The translations under genes were made by a program, and so were the position numbers. Below the pieces are notes generated by a model. It was not told the DNA's origin and made no database searches. It saw only the letters and a program-made list of their open reading frames with translations. Positions 22,633-31,549 of a stretch of DNA of 32,804 bases are shown one piece after another. Positions within the stretch are counted from its first letter, which is position 1. Every line of letters begins with the position of its first letter. This stretch comes from Candidatus Sulfopaludibacter sp. (GTDB taxonomy: Bacteria; Acidobacteriota; Terriglobia; Bryobacterales; Bryobacteraceae), in contig JARLGM010000070.1 of NCBI GenBank assembly GCA_031292755.1, positions 1 through 32,804 of the forward strand. The letters run 5' to 3'.

Positions 22633-23964
22633 ATGCTTAGCCAGAAAGACGCAAAAAATCTAATCGACCAGGCGATTGGCTACTCCAAACTGCCGCAGTG
22701 CCAGGTGGACGTATCCTGGACGGAGGACGCGTTCATCCGTTACGCCAACAACGGGATTACGACCTCGGGCTATCGCATCACGCAGCAGATTTCGATCGGC
22801 AGCGTGACCGAAGACAAGCGCCAGGGCAACGCGGTGGTCACCGAATTCAGCGAGGACGCATTGAAGCGCGGCGTGCAGCAGGCCGAAGACCTGGCGCGTA
22901 TTTCGAGACCCAACCCGGAAGACATGCCGGCTCTGGGTCCGCAGAAGTATCTCACGCTGAGCAATTACGACAATTACACGGCGGCGGCTCGCGGGGACGC
23001 CATGATTCCGCACGTGAAGGCGGTGATTGAAGGCGCGAAATCGGGGAAGCTGACGGCGGCGGGCTTCATTCAACGGTCGGCGAATGCGGTGGCGGTGGGC
23101 AATAAGGCGGGACTGTTCGGGCACCACACGTACACCGATTGCAGCCTGACGAACACCATGCGGACGGACGGCGGGAAGAGCTCCGGGTGGGCGTCGCAAA
23201 CCTCGGTCACGTTGAAGGATGTGAATGGCGAAGCGGTGGCGCGCATTTCCGCCGAGAAGGCCGCGCGCGGCGCAGGCAGGAAGAGGAGCCTGGAGCCGGG
23301 GAAGTACACGGTGATTCTGGAAGCGGCCGGGGTGAGCGACCTGGTGGGATTCCTGGCGGGCGACTTCGGCGCCCGCGGGGCGGAACAGGGGCAGACCTTC
23401 CTGAGCAAGAAGGGAGGCGGGACGCATGTAGGTGAAAAGATGTTCCCGGACTACATCACGCTGCGCAGCGATCCGCTGGATACCAAGCTGGCCACTACGC
23501 CGTGGGGCCCTTCGCTGATGCCTAACCAGCGCATTTCCTGGATTGAGAAAGGAGTGGTGAAGAATCTGTACTACGACCGCTATTGGGCGTTGAAGGCGGG
23601 CAAGGAACCGACCCCGGCTCCGGGCAATGTGGTGCTGGACGGACAGGCGCACACGGTTGAAGAACTGATCGCTTCGGTGGATCGCGGATTGCTGATTACG
23701 CGACTGTATTACATCCGGTCCTTGCAGCCGCAGACGCTGCAATTGACGGGGCTGACGCGCGATGGCGTGTTCCTAGTGGAGAAGGGGCAGGTGACCGACG
23801 CGGTCAACAACTTCCGCTGGAACGAGAGCCCGGTGCGGGTGTTGCAGAACACGAAAATGCTGGGACGTCCGGGGCGCGCTCAGGGGTCGGAGACCGGGTC
23901 GTCGATTGTGCCGGCGATTGTGGTGGCGGATTTCAATCTGGCGAGTGTGAGCGACGCGGTGTAG
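22633..23964 (+). CDS. pmbA: TldE/PmbA protease partner
   Basis: The 443-residue protein is of the PmbA/TldE type and lacks the HExxxH motif, as expected for the non-catalytic or structural partner. It starts MLSQKDAKNLIDQAIGYSKL, and AGVSDLVGFLAGDFGARGAE and the C-terminal TGSSIVPAIVVADFNLASVS match the family. The ATG at 22633 has AGGAGG 6 nt upstream, right after the tldD stop. It has no signal peptide, unlike TldD, which raises a localisation question (see findings). The 5' extension back to 22477 runs inside tldD and is rejected. A strong hairpin follows the stop. Confidence 0.9.
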   Translation: MLSQKDAKNLIDQAIGYSKLPQCQVDVSWTEDAFIRYANNGITTSGYRITQQISIGSVTEDKRQGNAVVTEFSEDALKRGVQQAEDLARISRPNPEDMPALGPQKYLTLSNYDNYTAAARGDAMIPHVKAVIEGAKSGKLTAAGFIQRSANAVAVGNKAGLFGHHTYTDCSLTNTMRTDGGKSSGWASQTSVTLKDVNGEAVARISAEKAARGAGRKRSLEPGKYTVILEAAGVSDLVGFLAGDFGARGAEQGQTFLSKKGGGTHVGEKMFPDYITLRSDPLDTKLATTPWGPSLMPNQRISWIEKGVVKNLYYDRYWALKAGKEPTPAPGNVVLDGQAHTVEELIASVDRGLLITRLYYIRSLQPQTLQLTGLTRDGVFLVEKGQVTDAVNNFRWNESPVRVLQNTKMLGRPGRAQGSETGSSIVPAIVVADFNLASVSDAV

Positions 23965-24010
23965 GAGCGCCGCAGTAAAGAGAAAGGCGCAGAATCCCGT
24001 GACAAACTAA

Positions 24011-24052
24011 CGCCGGGGGCGGGAAGTGTGCCGGAGAAATCCCGCCCTGGCG
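24011..24052. terminator. Hairpin between convergent pmbA and HAF-repeat genes
   Basis: GGGCGGGA (24017-24024) pairs perfectly with TCCCGCCC (24040-24047), and an outer CGCC/GGCG pair (24011-24014 with 24049-24052) extends the stem. The hairpin lies 46 nt after the pmbA stop and before the end of the convergent gene. It has no U-tract on either strand, so it would be a Rho-type or bidirectional stop-structure; its function is inferred from position. Confidence 0.45.
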
Positions 24053-24088
24053 ATGAGTCGTTTACAACGGCGTAACCGATGATCTAAT

Positions 24089-25459
24089 CTAGCGCCGCCT
24101 CAGCAGCCCAGTACCGAACGGACCAAGGTGATCGCGAACGAGGCTCCACGCGTAGTCAAATCGCGCCGAGCGCGACACGGTGGAGAACTCAGGCGAGGAA
24201 CCTGGCGCCCCGTTGTTCGGAGTTGCCAAATATCCATGGAAGTTACCTTGTGCGTCGAGGGCGAGTCCGATGATCTCCCCACGAGAGTTGATGGAACAGA
24301 CGCTGAACAGATACAACGCCGAATCCGCCGGGATCAAAGAATTCAAGTCCTCCATCGTTCCGCCATCCGGCCGAATGAATGCGCGCGGCGAGGCCGTAGG
24401 ATCCGCCGGGAACGAGACGCCACCAATATCGCCAATGTCGTTGATCGCGATACTCGCGCTAGCGACGTCGCCCTGCACCGTTCCAAGGTCCTGGATCAGC
24501 GCTTCGGGGCTCCAGAAAAAGGCGTGAAACGATCCGTTGCTGGTACCCGATGTGCCGACAACGTGACCCAATCTGTTGACATCATACGCGAAGTTTCCGA
24601 TGCCCGTTGGTCCGATCCCGCCCAGGTTACCGAGGTCAATCGCGGAACCGTTTTGCCATAGGGTGGCGTGGACGGCGTTGAGATAGGTGAGGAACGGCGT
24701 GTAACCTGTGCACGTGCCCGTTGCACCCACCGCCTGGCCGCGGTCATTAATACTGAAAGCGACCCCATCCGGATCATTGAACGCTTTACCGTTCGAGTCG
24801 TTGCCGGACGTGGGGAGTTGTTGGATTTCGCCATTTTTCCAGATCACCGGTTTGAACTGGTACGACTGAAATTGGAGGGCTGTGGGACTTGGATCGTAAA
24901 GAGGGCAAGTCGAGTCGAAAGTCGTGTTCTCGGCCACGCCGGCAACCTGGCCCAAAAGGTTAATCCCCTTCGCGACCGCATCGCGCCCGGCGACACCCGT
25001 CGCGTCCTTCAGCAGCGGTAGCGCCGACATCACTCCGTTTTGCCAAATGAAAGCCTGACAGTCCCGCTGTGAACCGAAGCCACAGAAGTCCTCGTAGTTC
25101 GGGCCCGCATCCTTGGTTTCCGCTTCCCCGACGGCCTGTCCCCTTTCATTCACACCAAACGCCGAGCTGTTCGGTCCTCCCAGGCCGCCCGTCTTTGCGA
25201 GGTCTATCTGCGTCCCCAAGAACGAGAGCGTCGCATGCCACGCCCCTGAAACGGATGCCGCGCCACTCATCAGACCATTGTTCTTGATCACGAACGGCTG
25301 GCCCGGCGTCGAGCCGTTCGCGGGACCGAGGTCCGTGACCGTATAGTGGATCTTCTGTGCCTTCTGTCCCTGCGCGGCAGCGGTCTGAGCGAGCAAGGCG
25401 GAGGCCAAAAGAACGCCGGCGAGCCGGCAACGAAACAAAACGCTTAAAACGCTTTTCAT
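24089..25459 (-). CDS. Secreted HAF-repeat protein
   Basis: The 456-residue exported protein has a signal peptide (MKSVLSVLFRCRLAGVLLAS). It carries several degenerate HAF repeats, the pattern being GVNERGQAVGEAE, INDRGQAVGATG, VNRLGHVVGTSG and INDIGDIGGVS, followed by HAFFW or RAFI. Conserved blocks include IDLGNLGGIGPTGIGNFAYD. HAF repeats form extracellular beta structures of unknown role and are common in acidobacteria. AAAGGAG precedes the ATG at 25459. It is divergent from the Ser/Thr kinase gene, with 124 nt between them, so the two may share a regulatory region. Confidence 0.85.
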   Translation of the reverse strand: MKSVLSVLFRCRLAGVLLASALLAQTAAAQGQKAQKIHYTVTDLGPANGSTPGQPFVIKNNGLMSGAASVSGAWHATLSFLGTQIDLAKTGGLGGPNSSAFGVNERGQAVGEAETKDAGPNYEDFCGFGSQRDCQAFIWQNGVMSALPLLKDATGVAGRDAVAKGINLLGQVAGVAENTTFDSTCPLYDPSPTALQFQSYQFKPVIWKNGEIQQLPTSGNDSNGKAFNDPDGVAFSINDRGQAVGATGTCTGYTPFLTYLNAVHATLWQNGSAIDLGNLGGIGPTGIGNFAYDVNRLGHVVGTSGTSNGSFHAFFWSPEALIQDLGTVQGDVASASIAINDIGDIGGVSFPADPTASPRAFIRPDGGTMEDLNSLIPADSALYLFSVCSINSRGEIIGLALDAQGNFHGYLATPNNGAPGSSPEFSTVSRSARFDYAWSLVRDHLGPFGTGLLRRR

Positions 25460-25561
25460 ACAAAAATCTCCTTTCTGTGTGATCTGCTGGCCGGTCCAAT
25501 CCGGCTCACCACGGATAAGGAAACGCGGGCCTGAAGGTTACAGCGCCTGGGACGGAAGGCG

Positions 25562-25567
25562 TAGAAT
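25562..25567 (+). promoter_or_regulatory. -10-like hexamer TAGAAT upstream of Ser/Thr kinase
   Basis: TAGAAT ends 16 nt before the ATG at 25584, and no Shine-Dalgarno sequence precedes the gene. The spacing would give a leader of about 9 nt. No -35 box is visible in the intergenic region shared with the divergent HAF gene. Confidence 0.3.
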
Positions 25568-25583
25568 AGCGGCTGCGACTCTG

Positions 25584-28500
25584 ATGCAGATACCAAACTG
25601 CCCTCAGTGCGGAGCGGAATTGGAATCCGATGGCCCCGCGGGACTGTGCCCGCAGTGTCTGATCCAGGGCGCCTTCGATACTTCTCTAAGCGCAGAGGAG
25701 TCCAGAACTCAAACCATCGATACGGCGTCAGGGGCAGCCGGTGAGGACGATTTCGGCCGGTATCGGATCCTTCGGCCTCTCGGCGAGGGGGGTATGGGCA
25801 CCGTCTACCTGGCCGAACAGCTTGAACCGATTCGCCGCTTCGTAGCGCTCAAAGTCATCAAACTGGGAATGGACACGAGCCAGGTGCTCGCCCGCTTCGT
25901 CAACGAGCGCCAGGCGTTGGCGATCATGGACCACCCGAATATCGCCCGGATCTTCGATGCCGGCGCCACACGCAAGGGCCGGCCGTACTTTGTCATGGAG
26001 TACATCGAGGGCGTACCCATCACGCAGTATTGCGATCAAAAGCGGATGACCGTCGGCAAACGATTGGAACTTTTTCTCGCGGTGTGCAGCGCCGTTCACC
26101 ATGCGCACCAGAAGGGTGTGATCCACCGCGACCTCAAGCCTTCGAATGTGCTGGTGCTGGAAGGCGAGGGCACGCCGGTTCCCAAAGTGATCGATTTCGG
26201 CATCGCAAAAGCTACCGACCAGTGGGCCGTCGAGAACACTCTGCTCACGCAGTTCGGGCAGATGGTCGGCACACCGGAATACGCAAGCCCTGAGCAGGCC
26301 GAGGTAATGACCGGAGATGTGGATGAGACCTCGGACGTGTATTCGCTCGGGGTGCTCTTGTACGAATTGCTGATCGGCACTGTCCCATTCGACGCAGCCA
26401 GAATGCGCCAGGTAGGTATAAGCGAGATGCTCCGGATTATCCGGGAAGAGGACGCTCCCGCCCTCTCGCGAAAACTGGCCATGCTGGATGCGGCTGCGGC
26501 GGACGAGATCGCCGCGCATCGGCAGACCGACGCGACATCCCTGCGACGGCAAGTGGATGGCGACCTGAACTGGATCACGGCGAAGGCTTTGGAAAAAGGT
26601 CGGGAACGGCGATACTCTTCGGTGGCTGAGTTGGCGGCCGATATCCAGAGACATCTGGAGCACCTGCCGGTTTTGGCATCGCCTCCAAGCCAGATCTATC
26701 GAACGCGCAAGTTTGTTCGCAGGCACAGGACCGCGGTTCTCGGCACAGCGGCCGGGCTTGTGGCCCTGGCTTTGGGCGGAGTGACGGTCTGGTCGTTCGT
26801 GCGCCACGATTCACCGCCCAGGCCCAAGCTGGCGGAAAAAGACACGATTGTTCTCGGCGATTTCGCGAATACCACCGGCGATGCAGCGTTCAACGGGATT
26901 CGCCAGGTCCTGGCGGTGGAGCTTGGGAAGTCGCCCTACTTCAGCCTGCTTTCCGATACGCGCGTGAGCCAGACGCTCCGCCTGATGGTCCGGGCTCCGG
27001 ATACGAAGTTCACACCGGATATTGCGTCCGAAATCTGCGAGCGCACCGGAAGTACAGCAGTGGTAGAGGGCTCGATTACAGGCCTCGGCAACGAGTATGT
27101 GTTGAGCTTGCGCGCAAGGAATTGCCGAACAGGAGATGTTCTGGACGAAGAGCAAGCGCCCGTGGCGAAAAAGGAGGAGGTCTTTAATGCGCTTGGCCAA
27201 ATGGCAAACCGCTTCCGCACCCGCGCCGCCGGATCGCTGCCGTCCGTTCCAAAGGAGCCTAGTCTGCCGGACGAGGCTACGACACCCTCGCTGGAGGCCT
27301 GGAGATCCTACAGCGCTGCCATGAAGGCGCTGCAAACTAAGGGGACGCAGCCAGTGGAAACCATCCCACTCCTGAAGCGGGCCATCGAGATCGACCCACG
27401 ATTTGCGACGGCTTATGCCGACTTGGGCCGGGAATATGCCGCGCTCGGGGAGTCCGAACTGGGAGCCCGGAACATAGCCAAGGCCTATGAACTGCGGAAT
27501 CGGGTTAGCGACCGGGAGAACTTTGAAATCACGTTCAACTACCACCGGCAGGTAACCAGAAACCTGGAAGTGGCGCGACAGACATTAGAATCTTGGGTAC
27601 AAAAGTACCCCGGGGAAATGATGCCTCACGGATTTTTGGCGGCCTTCACGACGCAGGGGTCGGGCCATTACGAGAAAGCCGCCGAAGAGGGTCAAAAGGC
27701 GATCGGCCTGGATCCGGATTACTCCATCGGCTACCAGAATGTGACTTTCGCCTACATCTACCTGAACCGGCTGTCAGAAGCCGAGGCAGTACTTCGTAAA
27801 GCATCGGAACGTAAGATCGAGGTCATTCAGTTCTCGATATGTCGATACTTTATCGCTTTTCTGAGGGGCGACCAGGCGGCAATGGAAAGGGAAATGGCCC
27901 AACGTCAGGCAAAACTGGAAGCCCAGGGATTGTTTGAGCACCAGGAAGCTCTGACCTTTGCGTATCAAGGACGCCTGAAAGACGCCGCCCGGCTGTCGGA
28001 TCGCGCCGTGAGCTTATCCCGCCAGTCAGGTTTGCGCGAGCGGCCCGCCCTCTTTGAAGGCGCTCGCGCCGCGTGGTATTCGCTATACGGGATCCGCGCG
28101 GAGGCCCAAAAAAGCGCGGGACAGGCGTTGTCGCTTTACCGAAGCCGGGACGCCGACTACGGACCTGCCTTCGCGCTGGCGCTTGTGCATGAGTCCGCGC
28201 CGGCTCACAAGATAGAAGTGGACCTTGAGAAGCTCTATCCGGAGGACACATCCGTCCAATTCAGCTATCTGCCTGCGCTGCGAGCGCTCGATGCTCTCAA
28301 CCAGGGCGATCCGGCGAAAGCGCTGAAAATGACTGAAGCCGCCGCCGCGTACGAACTCGCTGTTCCGGGTACAGCGTTCTACTCCGGTTCCTTCTTCGGA
28401 GCTCTCTATCCGGTCTATGTGCGTGGCCTCGCTTACTCCCGGATGGGGCGCCACCGCGAGGCGGCGGCTGAATTTCAGAAAATTCTCGACCATCCGGGAA

Positions 28501-28682
28501 TCACGTTGGACGACCCCATCGGACCCATAGCGCGCCTGCAACTTGCCAGAGCGTTGTGGGCTTCTGGAGATCGCGTGAAATCCGCCGCCGCCTACAAGGA
28601 CCTCTTCACTCTCTGGAAGGATGCCGACTCCGATATTCCTCTCGTCCAGGAAGCTAAGGCTGAATCCGCCAGACAACCATAG
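25584..28682 (+). CDS. Ser/Thr protein kinase with zinc ribbon, one membrane helix and TPR tail
   Basis: This 1032-residue sensor kinase starts with a zinc ribbon (C6, C9, C22, C25). The Hanks-type kinase domain covers about 60-340: GEGGMGTVY loop, catalytic Lys90 in VALK, HRDLKPSN at about 182, DFGIAK at about 205, and GTPEYASPEQ activation end. A single membrane helix lies at about 384-405 (LGTAAGLVALALGGVTVW). The outer part begins with a beta-domain (FANTTGDAAFNGIRQVLAVE) and continues as TPR-like helices (ATAYADLGREYAALG; AEAVLRKASER). It precedes the ECF sigma factor by 64 nt, an arrangement typical of ECF groups controlled by kinases instead of anti-sigma factors. It probably senses an outside signal and phosphorylates the sigma factor; this is inference. 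Confidence 0.9.
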   Translation: MQIPNCPQCGAELESDGPAGLCPQCLIQGAFDTSLSAEESRTQTIDTASGAAGEDDFGRYRILRPLGEGGMGTVYLAEQLEPIRRFVALKVIKLGMDTSQVLARFVNERQALAIMDHPNIARIFDAGATRKGRPYFVMEYIEGVPITQYCDQKRMTVGKRLELFLAVCSAVHHAHQKGVIHRDLKPSNVLVLEGEGTPVPKVIDFGIAKATDQWAVENTLLTQFGQMVGTPEYASPEQAEVMTGDVDETSDVYSLGVLLYELLIGTVPFDAARMRQVGISEMLRIIREEDAPALSRKLAMLDAAAADEIAAHRQTDATSLRRQVDGDLNWITAKALEKGRERRYSSVAELAADIQRHLEHLPVLASPPSQIYRTRKFVRRHRTAVLGTAAGLVALALGGVTVWSFVRHDSPPRPKLAEKDTIVLGDFANTTGDAAFNGIRQVLAVELGKSPYFSLLSDTRVSQTLRLMVRAPDTKFTPDIASEICERTGSTAVVEGSITGLGNEYVLSLRARNCRTGDVLDEEQAPVAKKEEVFNALGQMANRFRTRAAGSLPSVPKEPSLPDEATTPSLEAWRSYSAAMKALQTKGTQPVETIPLLKRAIEIDPRFATAYADLGREYAALGESELGARNIAKAYELRNRVSDRENFEITFNYHRQVTRNLEVARQTLESWVQKYPGEMMPHGFLAAFTTQGSGHYEKAAEEGQKAIGLDPDYSIGYQNVTFAYIYLNRLSEAEAVLRKASERKIEVIQFSICRYFIAFLRGDQAAMEREMAQRQAKLEAQGLFEHQEALTFAYQGRLKDAARLSDRAVSLSRQSGLRERPALFEGARAAWYSLYGIRAEAQKSAGQALSLYRSRDADYGPAFALALVHESAPAHKIEVDLEKLYPEDTSVQFSYLPALRALDALNQGDPAKALKMTEAAAAYELAVPGTAFYSGSFFGALYPVYVRGLAYSRMGRHREAAAEFQKILDHPGITLDDPIGPIARLQLARALWASGDRVKSAAAYKDLFTLWKDADSDIPLVQEAKAESARQP

Positions 28683-28746
28683 AGGGCGGTGTAACTTTTC
28701 GCTGCGGATTCCTTATCCTGTGTAGCGGAACGCTCGCGAGGATGAC

Positions 28747-29490
28747 ATGACGAACGGCCACACCATGCACACGCTGTCGGGAACATCCCAATTCCCGACC
28801 ACCCGGTGGACCCTGGTGGTCGCTGCCAGCGATCCACATCGGACAGAGGCCCGCTCCGCCCTGGTTTCTTTGTGCGAGAACTACTGGTATCCGCTCTATG
28901 CCTATCTGCGCCGGCGCGGCTATCCGGCCGATCAGGCCCAGGATCTCACGCAGGAGTTCTTCATCCGGGTGCTCGAAGGACGATATCTCGATCGCGCTGA
29001 CCCGGAAAAGGGCCGGTTCCGGTCCTTTGTTTTGACTTCCTTGAAATTCTTCGTGGCCGACGAAGAAGACCGCCAGCGCGCGCTCAAGCGGGGCGGCGGG
29101 GTGCTTGTGTCGCTTGAGTTCTCGTCCGGCGAAGAGCGCTACCAGCGCGAGCCTGCGCACGATGAGACTCCGGAAAGGATCTTCGAACGGCGCTGGGCGC
29201 TTTCGGTGCTCGACCGGGTCGTTGAGAGATTGCGGAACGAGTTCGTCCAGCATGGCCGCCCCGAGCATTTTGAACGATTGAAGGTGTTGCTGCTGGAAAA
29301 GTCCGACACGCCGTATACCGCACTGGCCAGCGAAATGAACACTTCAGAAGGAGCGCTCAAGGTGGCCGTTCACAGGCTTCGCAAGAGGTATCGCGACCTC
29401 TTTCGCCAGGAAATCGCGGATACGGTCGCCGATCCAGCGGAAGTGGAGTCCGAACTCCGGTACTTGGCCGCGGTGCTCACGAAGCAGTAG
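28747..29490 (+). CDS. ECF-type RNA polymerase sigma factor
   Basis: The 247-residue sigma factor begins SQFPTTRWTLVVAA, a motif common to kinase-linked ECF factors. Region 2 is at about 35-105 (ENYWYPLYAYLRRRGYPADQ; AQDLTQEFFIRVLEGRYL). Region 4 is at about 185-235 (LLLEKSDTPYTALASEMN, TSEGALKVAVHRLRKRYRD, the helix-turn-helix). The start is ATG 28747 with GAGG 6 nt upstream; ATG at residue 6 is also possible. It lies 64 nt after the Ser/Thr kinase on the same strand and no anti-sigma gene is present, so phosphorylation may control it. Targets are unknown; the divergent HAF gene is a candidate. Confidence 0.88.
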   Translation: MTNGHTMHTLSGTSQFPTTRWTLVVAASDPHRTEARSALVSLCENYWYPLYAYLRRRGYPADQAQDLTQEFFIRVLEGRYLDRADPEKGRFRSFVLTSLKFFVADEEDRQRALKRGGGVLVSLEFSSGEERYQREPAHDETPERIFERRWALSVLDRVVERLRNEFVQHGRPEHFERLKVLLLEKSDTPYTALASEMNTSEGALKVAVHRLRKRYRDLFRQEIADTVADPAEVESELRYLAAVLTKQ

Positions 29491-29600
29491 CGGTCGGCCC
29501 CGTGTCGTCGATGGTTTACCCAATGGGCGATCGTGTCCGGTTATGCCGGCCACTCGGAAATTGTCCTGAAGCGGCTCACCGCCACATCTGGCCATCTCCA

Positions 29601-29622
29601 GCCCACGGACATGTCCGTCGGC
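29601..29622. repeat. 22-bp near-perfect palindrome between convergent genes
   Basis: A 14-bp perfect palindrome (29605-29618, centred on ACATGT) is extended by GCC/GGC arms after a single C-C mismatch. It lies between the 3' ends of the sigma factor and STAS genes, 112 nt after the sigma stop. It lacks a loop and a T-tract, so it could be a regulator-binding site, a cruciform-type terminator or chance. Confidence 0.35.
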
Positions 29623-29650
29623 CCTAAGTGAACAGCATTGGATTGAGGAC

Positions 29651-29986
29651 CTATTCTTTGGCCGCGTCTTCCACGGAGGGGAAGAAGCGGAAGACCTGAT
29701 CCAGCAGGCTGACGTGGAAGGTTTGGAACACGTGGCCGGTAGCGGCGGCCATGCGCATCTCGCCGCCCGCGGCCATGATTTTGTTGAAACTGGAAATGAA
29801 GTGGCCCACTCCGGTGCTGTCGATTACCGTGACGCCCGAGAGGTCGAAGATGATGATGCGCTTGCCCTCGGCGAGCTGCGACTGCACCAATTCGACGATG
29901 CGGTTCCCATCGCCGCCGATCATGAGCTTGCCCGCCAGCGTGATTGCCACCTTACCGGGCGCGACTTCGGTGTGACTGATCTCCAT
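29651..29986 (-). CDS. STAS-domain anti-anti-sigma-type protein
   Basis: This 111-residue protein is a single STAS domain of the SpoIIAA/RsbV kind. The strand VAITLAGKLMIGGDG is followed by IIIFDLSGVTVIDSTGVGHF, where Ser in DSTG is the normal phosphorylation site. It probably binds an anti-sigma kinase or acts in a phospho-switch; no RsbW-type partner is in the window. It is convergent with the ECF sigma gene and divergent from GH27, with a TACACT box 9 nt upstream of the ATG and no Shine-Dalgarno sequence. A link to the neighbouring ECF factor is possible but unproven. Confidence 0.88.
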   Translation of the reverse strand: MEISHTEVAPGKVAITLAGKLMIGGDGNRIVELVQSQLAEGKRIIIFDLSGVTVIDSTGVGHFISSFNKIMAAGGEMRMAAATGHVFQTFHVSLLDQVFRFFPSVEDAAKE

Positions 29987-29995
29987 CCAGCGTAC

Positions 29996-30001
29996 AGTGT
30001 A
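29996..30001 (-). promoter_or_regulatory. -10-like hexamer TACACT upstream of STAS gene
   Basis: TACACT on the minus strand ends 9 nt before the ATG at 29986, with no ribosome site. No -35 box is recognisable. Confidence 0.35.
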
Positions 30002-30034
30002 TCCTCTCGCTAAAGTCCGCGCCAGCGTTAGCGG

Positions 30035-30040
30035 TACACT
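30035..30040 (+). promoter_or_regulatory. -10-like hexamer TACACT upstream of GH27 gene
   Basis: TACACT ends 8 nt before the ATG at 30049, with no Shine-Dalgarno sequence. The same hexamer is used by the divergent STAS gene in this 62-bp intergenic region. Confidence 0.4.
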
Positions 30041-30048
30041 TGGGTGTT

Positions 30049-31539
30049 ATGAGCATGCGATCTCTCTGTGGGATTTCCATTCTGCTGGCGGGGGCCTGTT
30101 CCGCCGCCGACCTGACCGGCAACTGGGTAGTGGCCCAGCCGAATGCCGACGGCACCAGCCGCAACACCTATTTCAATCTGAAACAGGAGGGGGATCGCAT
30201 CACCGGACACATTCGCGTGACGCAGTTCTATTACACCATCCAGGGGAGTACGGGCAATGCCGAGGGGTTCACGCTACAGGCCATCAGCAAAGACAATCGC
30301 AAAGTGACGTACCAGGGGAAACTCACGGGCGAGGAATTGCAGATCGGCGCGCGCCCCCGGCCGGATGCGGCGGTGACTACCATGCTGGCGCACCGCGCAC
30401 CGGCGGGTGAAGGCGCATATCCTGAACGGCTGCCGCTGCCGGCGCTGCACAAGGTTCCCGACAACGGACTCGCCAAAACCCCTCCCATGGGCTGGAACAG
30501 TTGGAACAAGTTTCGCGGCCGCGTGGACGACGCGGGGGTGCGGGGCATGGCCGACGCCATGGCCTCCAACGGCATGAAGGACGCGGGATACCTGTACATC
30601 AATATCGACGACACCTGGGAGGGCGCGCGCGATGCGCAGGGCAATATCCAGTCCAACAAGAAATTTCCGGATATGAAGGCGCTGGCCGATTATGTGCACA
30701 GCAAGGGGCTGAAGCTGGGGATCTACTCTTCTCCCGGGCCGAACACCTGTGCCGGTTACGAAGGCACCATGGGTCACGAAGCGCAGGACGCCAAAACGTG
30801 GGCGGCGTGGGGCATCGATTATCTGAAGTACGACTGGTGCGGCGCGCGCAACCTTTATACCAACGAAGAGATGCAGGCGGTGTATCAGAAGATGGGCGAT
30901 GCGCTGCGCGCCACCGGGCGGCCGATTGTGTTCAGCCTGTGCCAGTACGGCAACAACGACGTCTGGAAATGGGGCGCGGATGTGGGCGGCAACCTGTGGC
31001 GCACCACGGGCGACATCCGCGATCAGTGGGCCTCGATGACCAACATCGGGTTCAAGCAGAATGAGCTGGCGGAATACGCGAGGCCCGGACATTGGAACGA
31101 TCCGGACATGCTGGAGATCGGCAACGGCGGTATGACCGTTACCGAATACCAGACGCACATGAGTTTGTGGTCCCAGCTGGCGGCGCCCCTGCTGGCGGGC
31201 AACGATCTGCGGGAGATGACGCCGGCCATCAAGGCGATTCTGCTCAACCGGGAAGCGATTGCGGTGGATCAGGACAAGGAAGGCAAGCAGGGGCATCGCG
31301 CGTGGAGCGCGGGCGATCAGGAGATCTGGGTGCGCGACCTGGCGGGCGGCGGAAAGGCCGTGGCCCTTTTCAACCGCGGAGGCGACGCGGCGAAGGTTGC
31401 GGCGAAATGGTCCGATTTGCGGATGAGCGCGCCGTCCCGGGGGCGCGACGTCTGGGCGCATACGGACGTCACCTTTCAGGGTCCGGAGGTCAGCGCCACA
31501 GTGCCTTCGCACGGGGTGGTGATGTGGGTGGTGCGTTAA
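30049..31539 (+). CDS. Alpha-galactosidase-type glycoside hydrolase, family GH27, with N-terminal lipocalin-like domain
   Basis: The 496-residue exported enzyme has a short signal peptide (MRSLCGISILLAGACSA). An extra beta-rich domain of about 110 residues follows (LTGNWVVAQPNADGTS; NRKVTYQGKLTGEELQIG). The GH27 barrel starts at TPPMGWNSWNKF (about 145). The nucleophile Asp is in DYLKYDWCG at about 262 and the acid/base Asp in TTGDIRDQW at about 322. GHWNDPDMLEIGNGG is a family hallmark, and the C-terminal beta domain ends SHGVVMWVVR. It likely releases alpha-linked galactose (or a related sugar) from plant or microbial polysaccharide outside the cytoplasm. The start is ATG 30049 rather than TTG 30040. 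Confidence 0.92.
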   Translation: MSMRSLCGISILLAGACSAADLTGNWVVAQPNADGTSRNTYFNLKQEGDRITGHIRVTQFYYTIQGSTGNAEGFTLQAISKDNRKVTYQGKLTGEELQIGARPRPDAAVTTMLAHRAPAGEGAYPERLPLPALHKVPDNGLAKTPPMGWNSWNKFRGRVDDAGVRGMADAMASNGMKDAGYLYINIDDTWEGARDAQGNIQSNKKFPDMKALADYVHSKGLKLGIYSSPGPNTCAGYEGTMGHEAQDAKTWAAWGIDYLKYDWCGARNLYTNEEMQAVYQKMGDALRATGRPIVFSLCQYGNNDVWKWGADVGGNLWRTTGDIRDQWASMTNIGFKQNELAEYARPGHWNDPDMLEIGNGGMTVTEYQTHMSLWSQLAAPLLAGNDLREMTPAIKAILLNREAIAVDQDKEGKQGHRAWSAGDQEIWVRDLAGGGKAVALFNRGGDAAKVAAKWSDLRMSAPSRGRDVWAHTDVTFQGPEVSATVPSHGVVMWVVR

Positions 31540-31542
31540 AAT
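31537..31542 (+). promoter_or_regulatory. -10-like hexamer TAAAAT upstream of gene at 31550
   Basis: TAAAAT overlaps the stop of GH27 and ends 7 nt before the next ATG. An AGGGG between box and ATG is too close to serve well as a Shine-Dalgarno sequence. Confidence 0.35.
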
Positions 31543-31549
31543 AGGGGCA

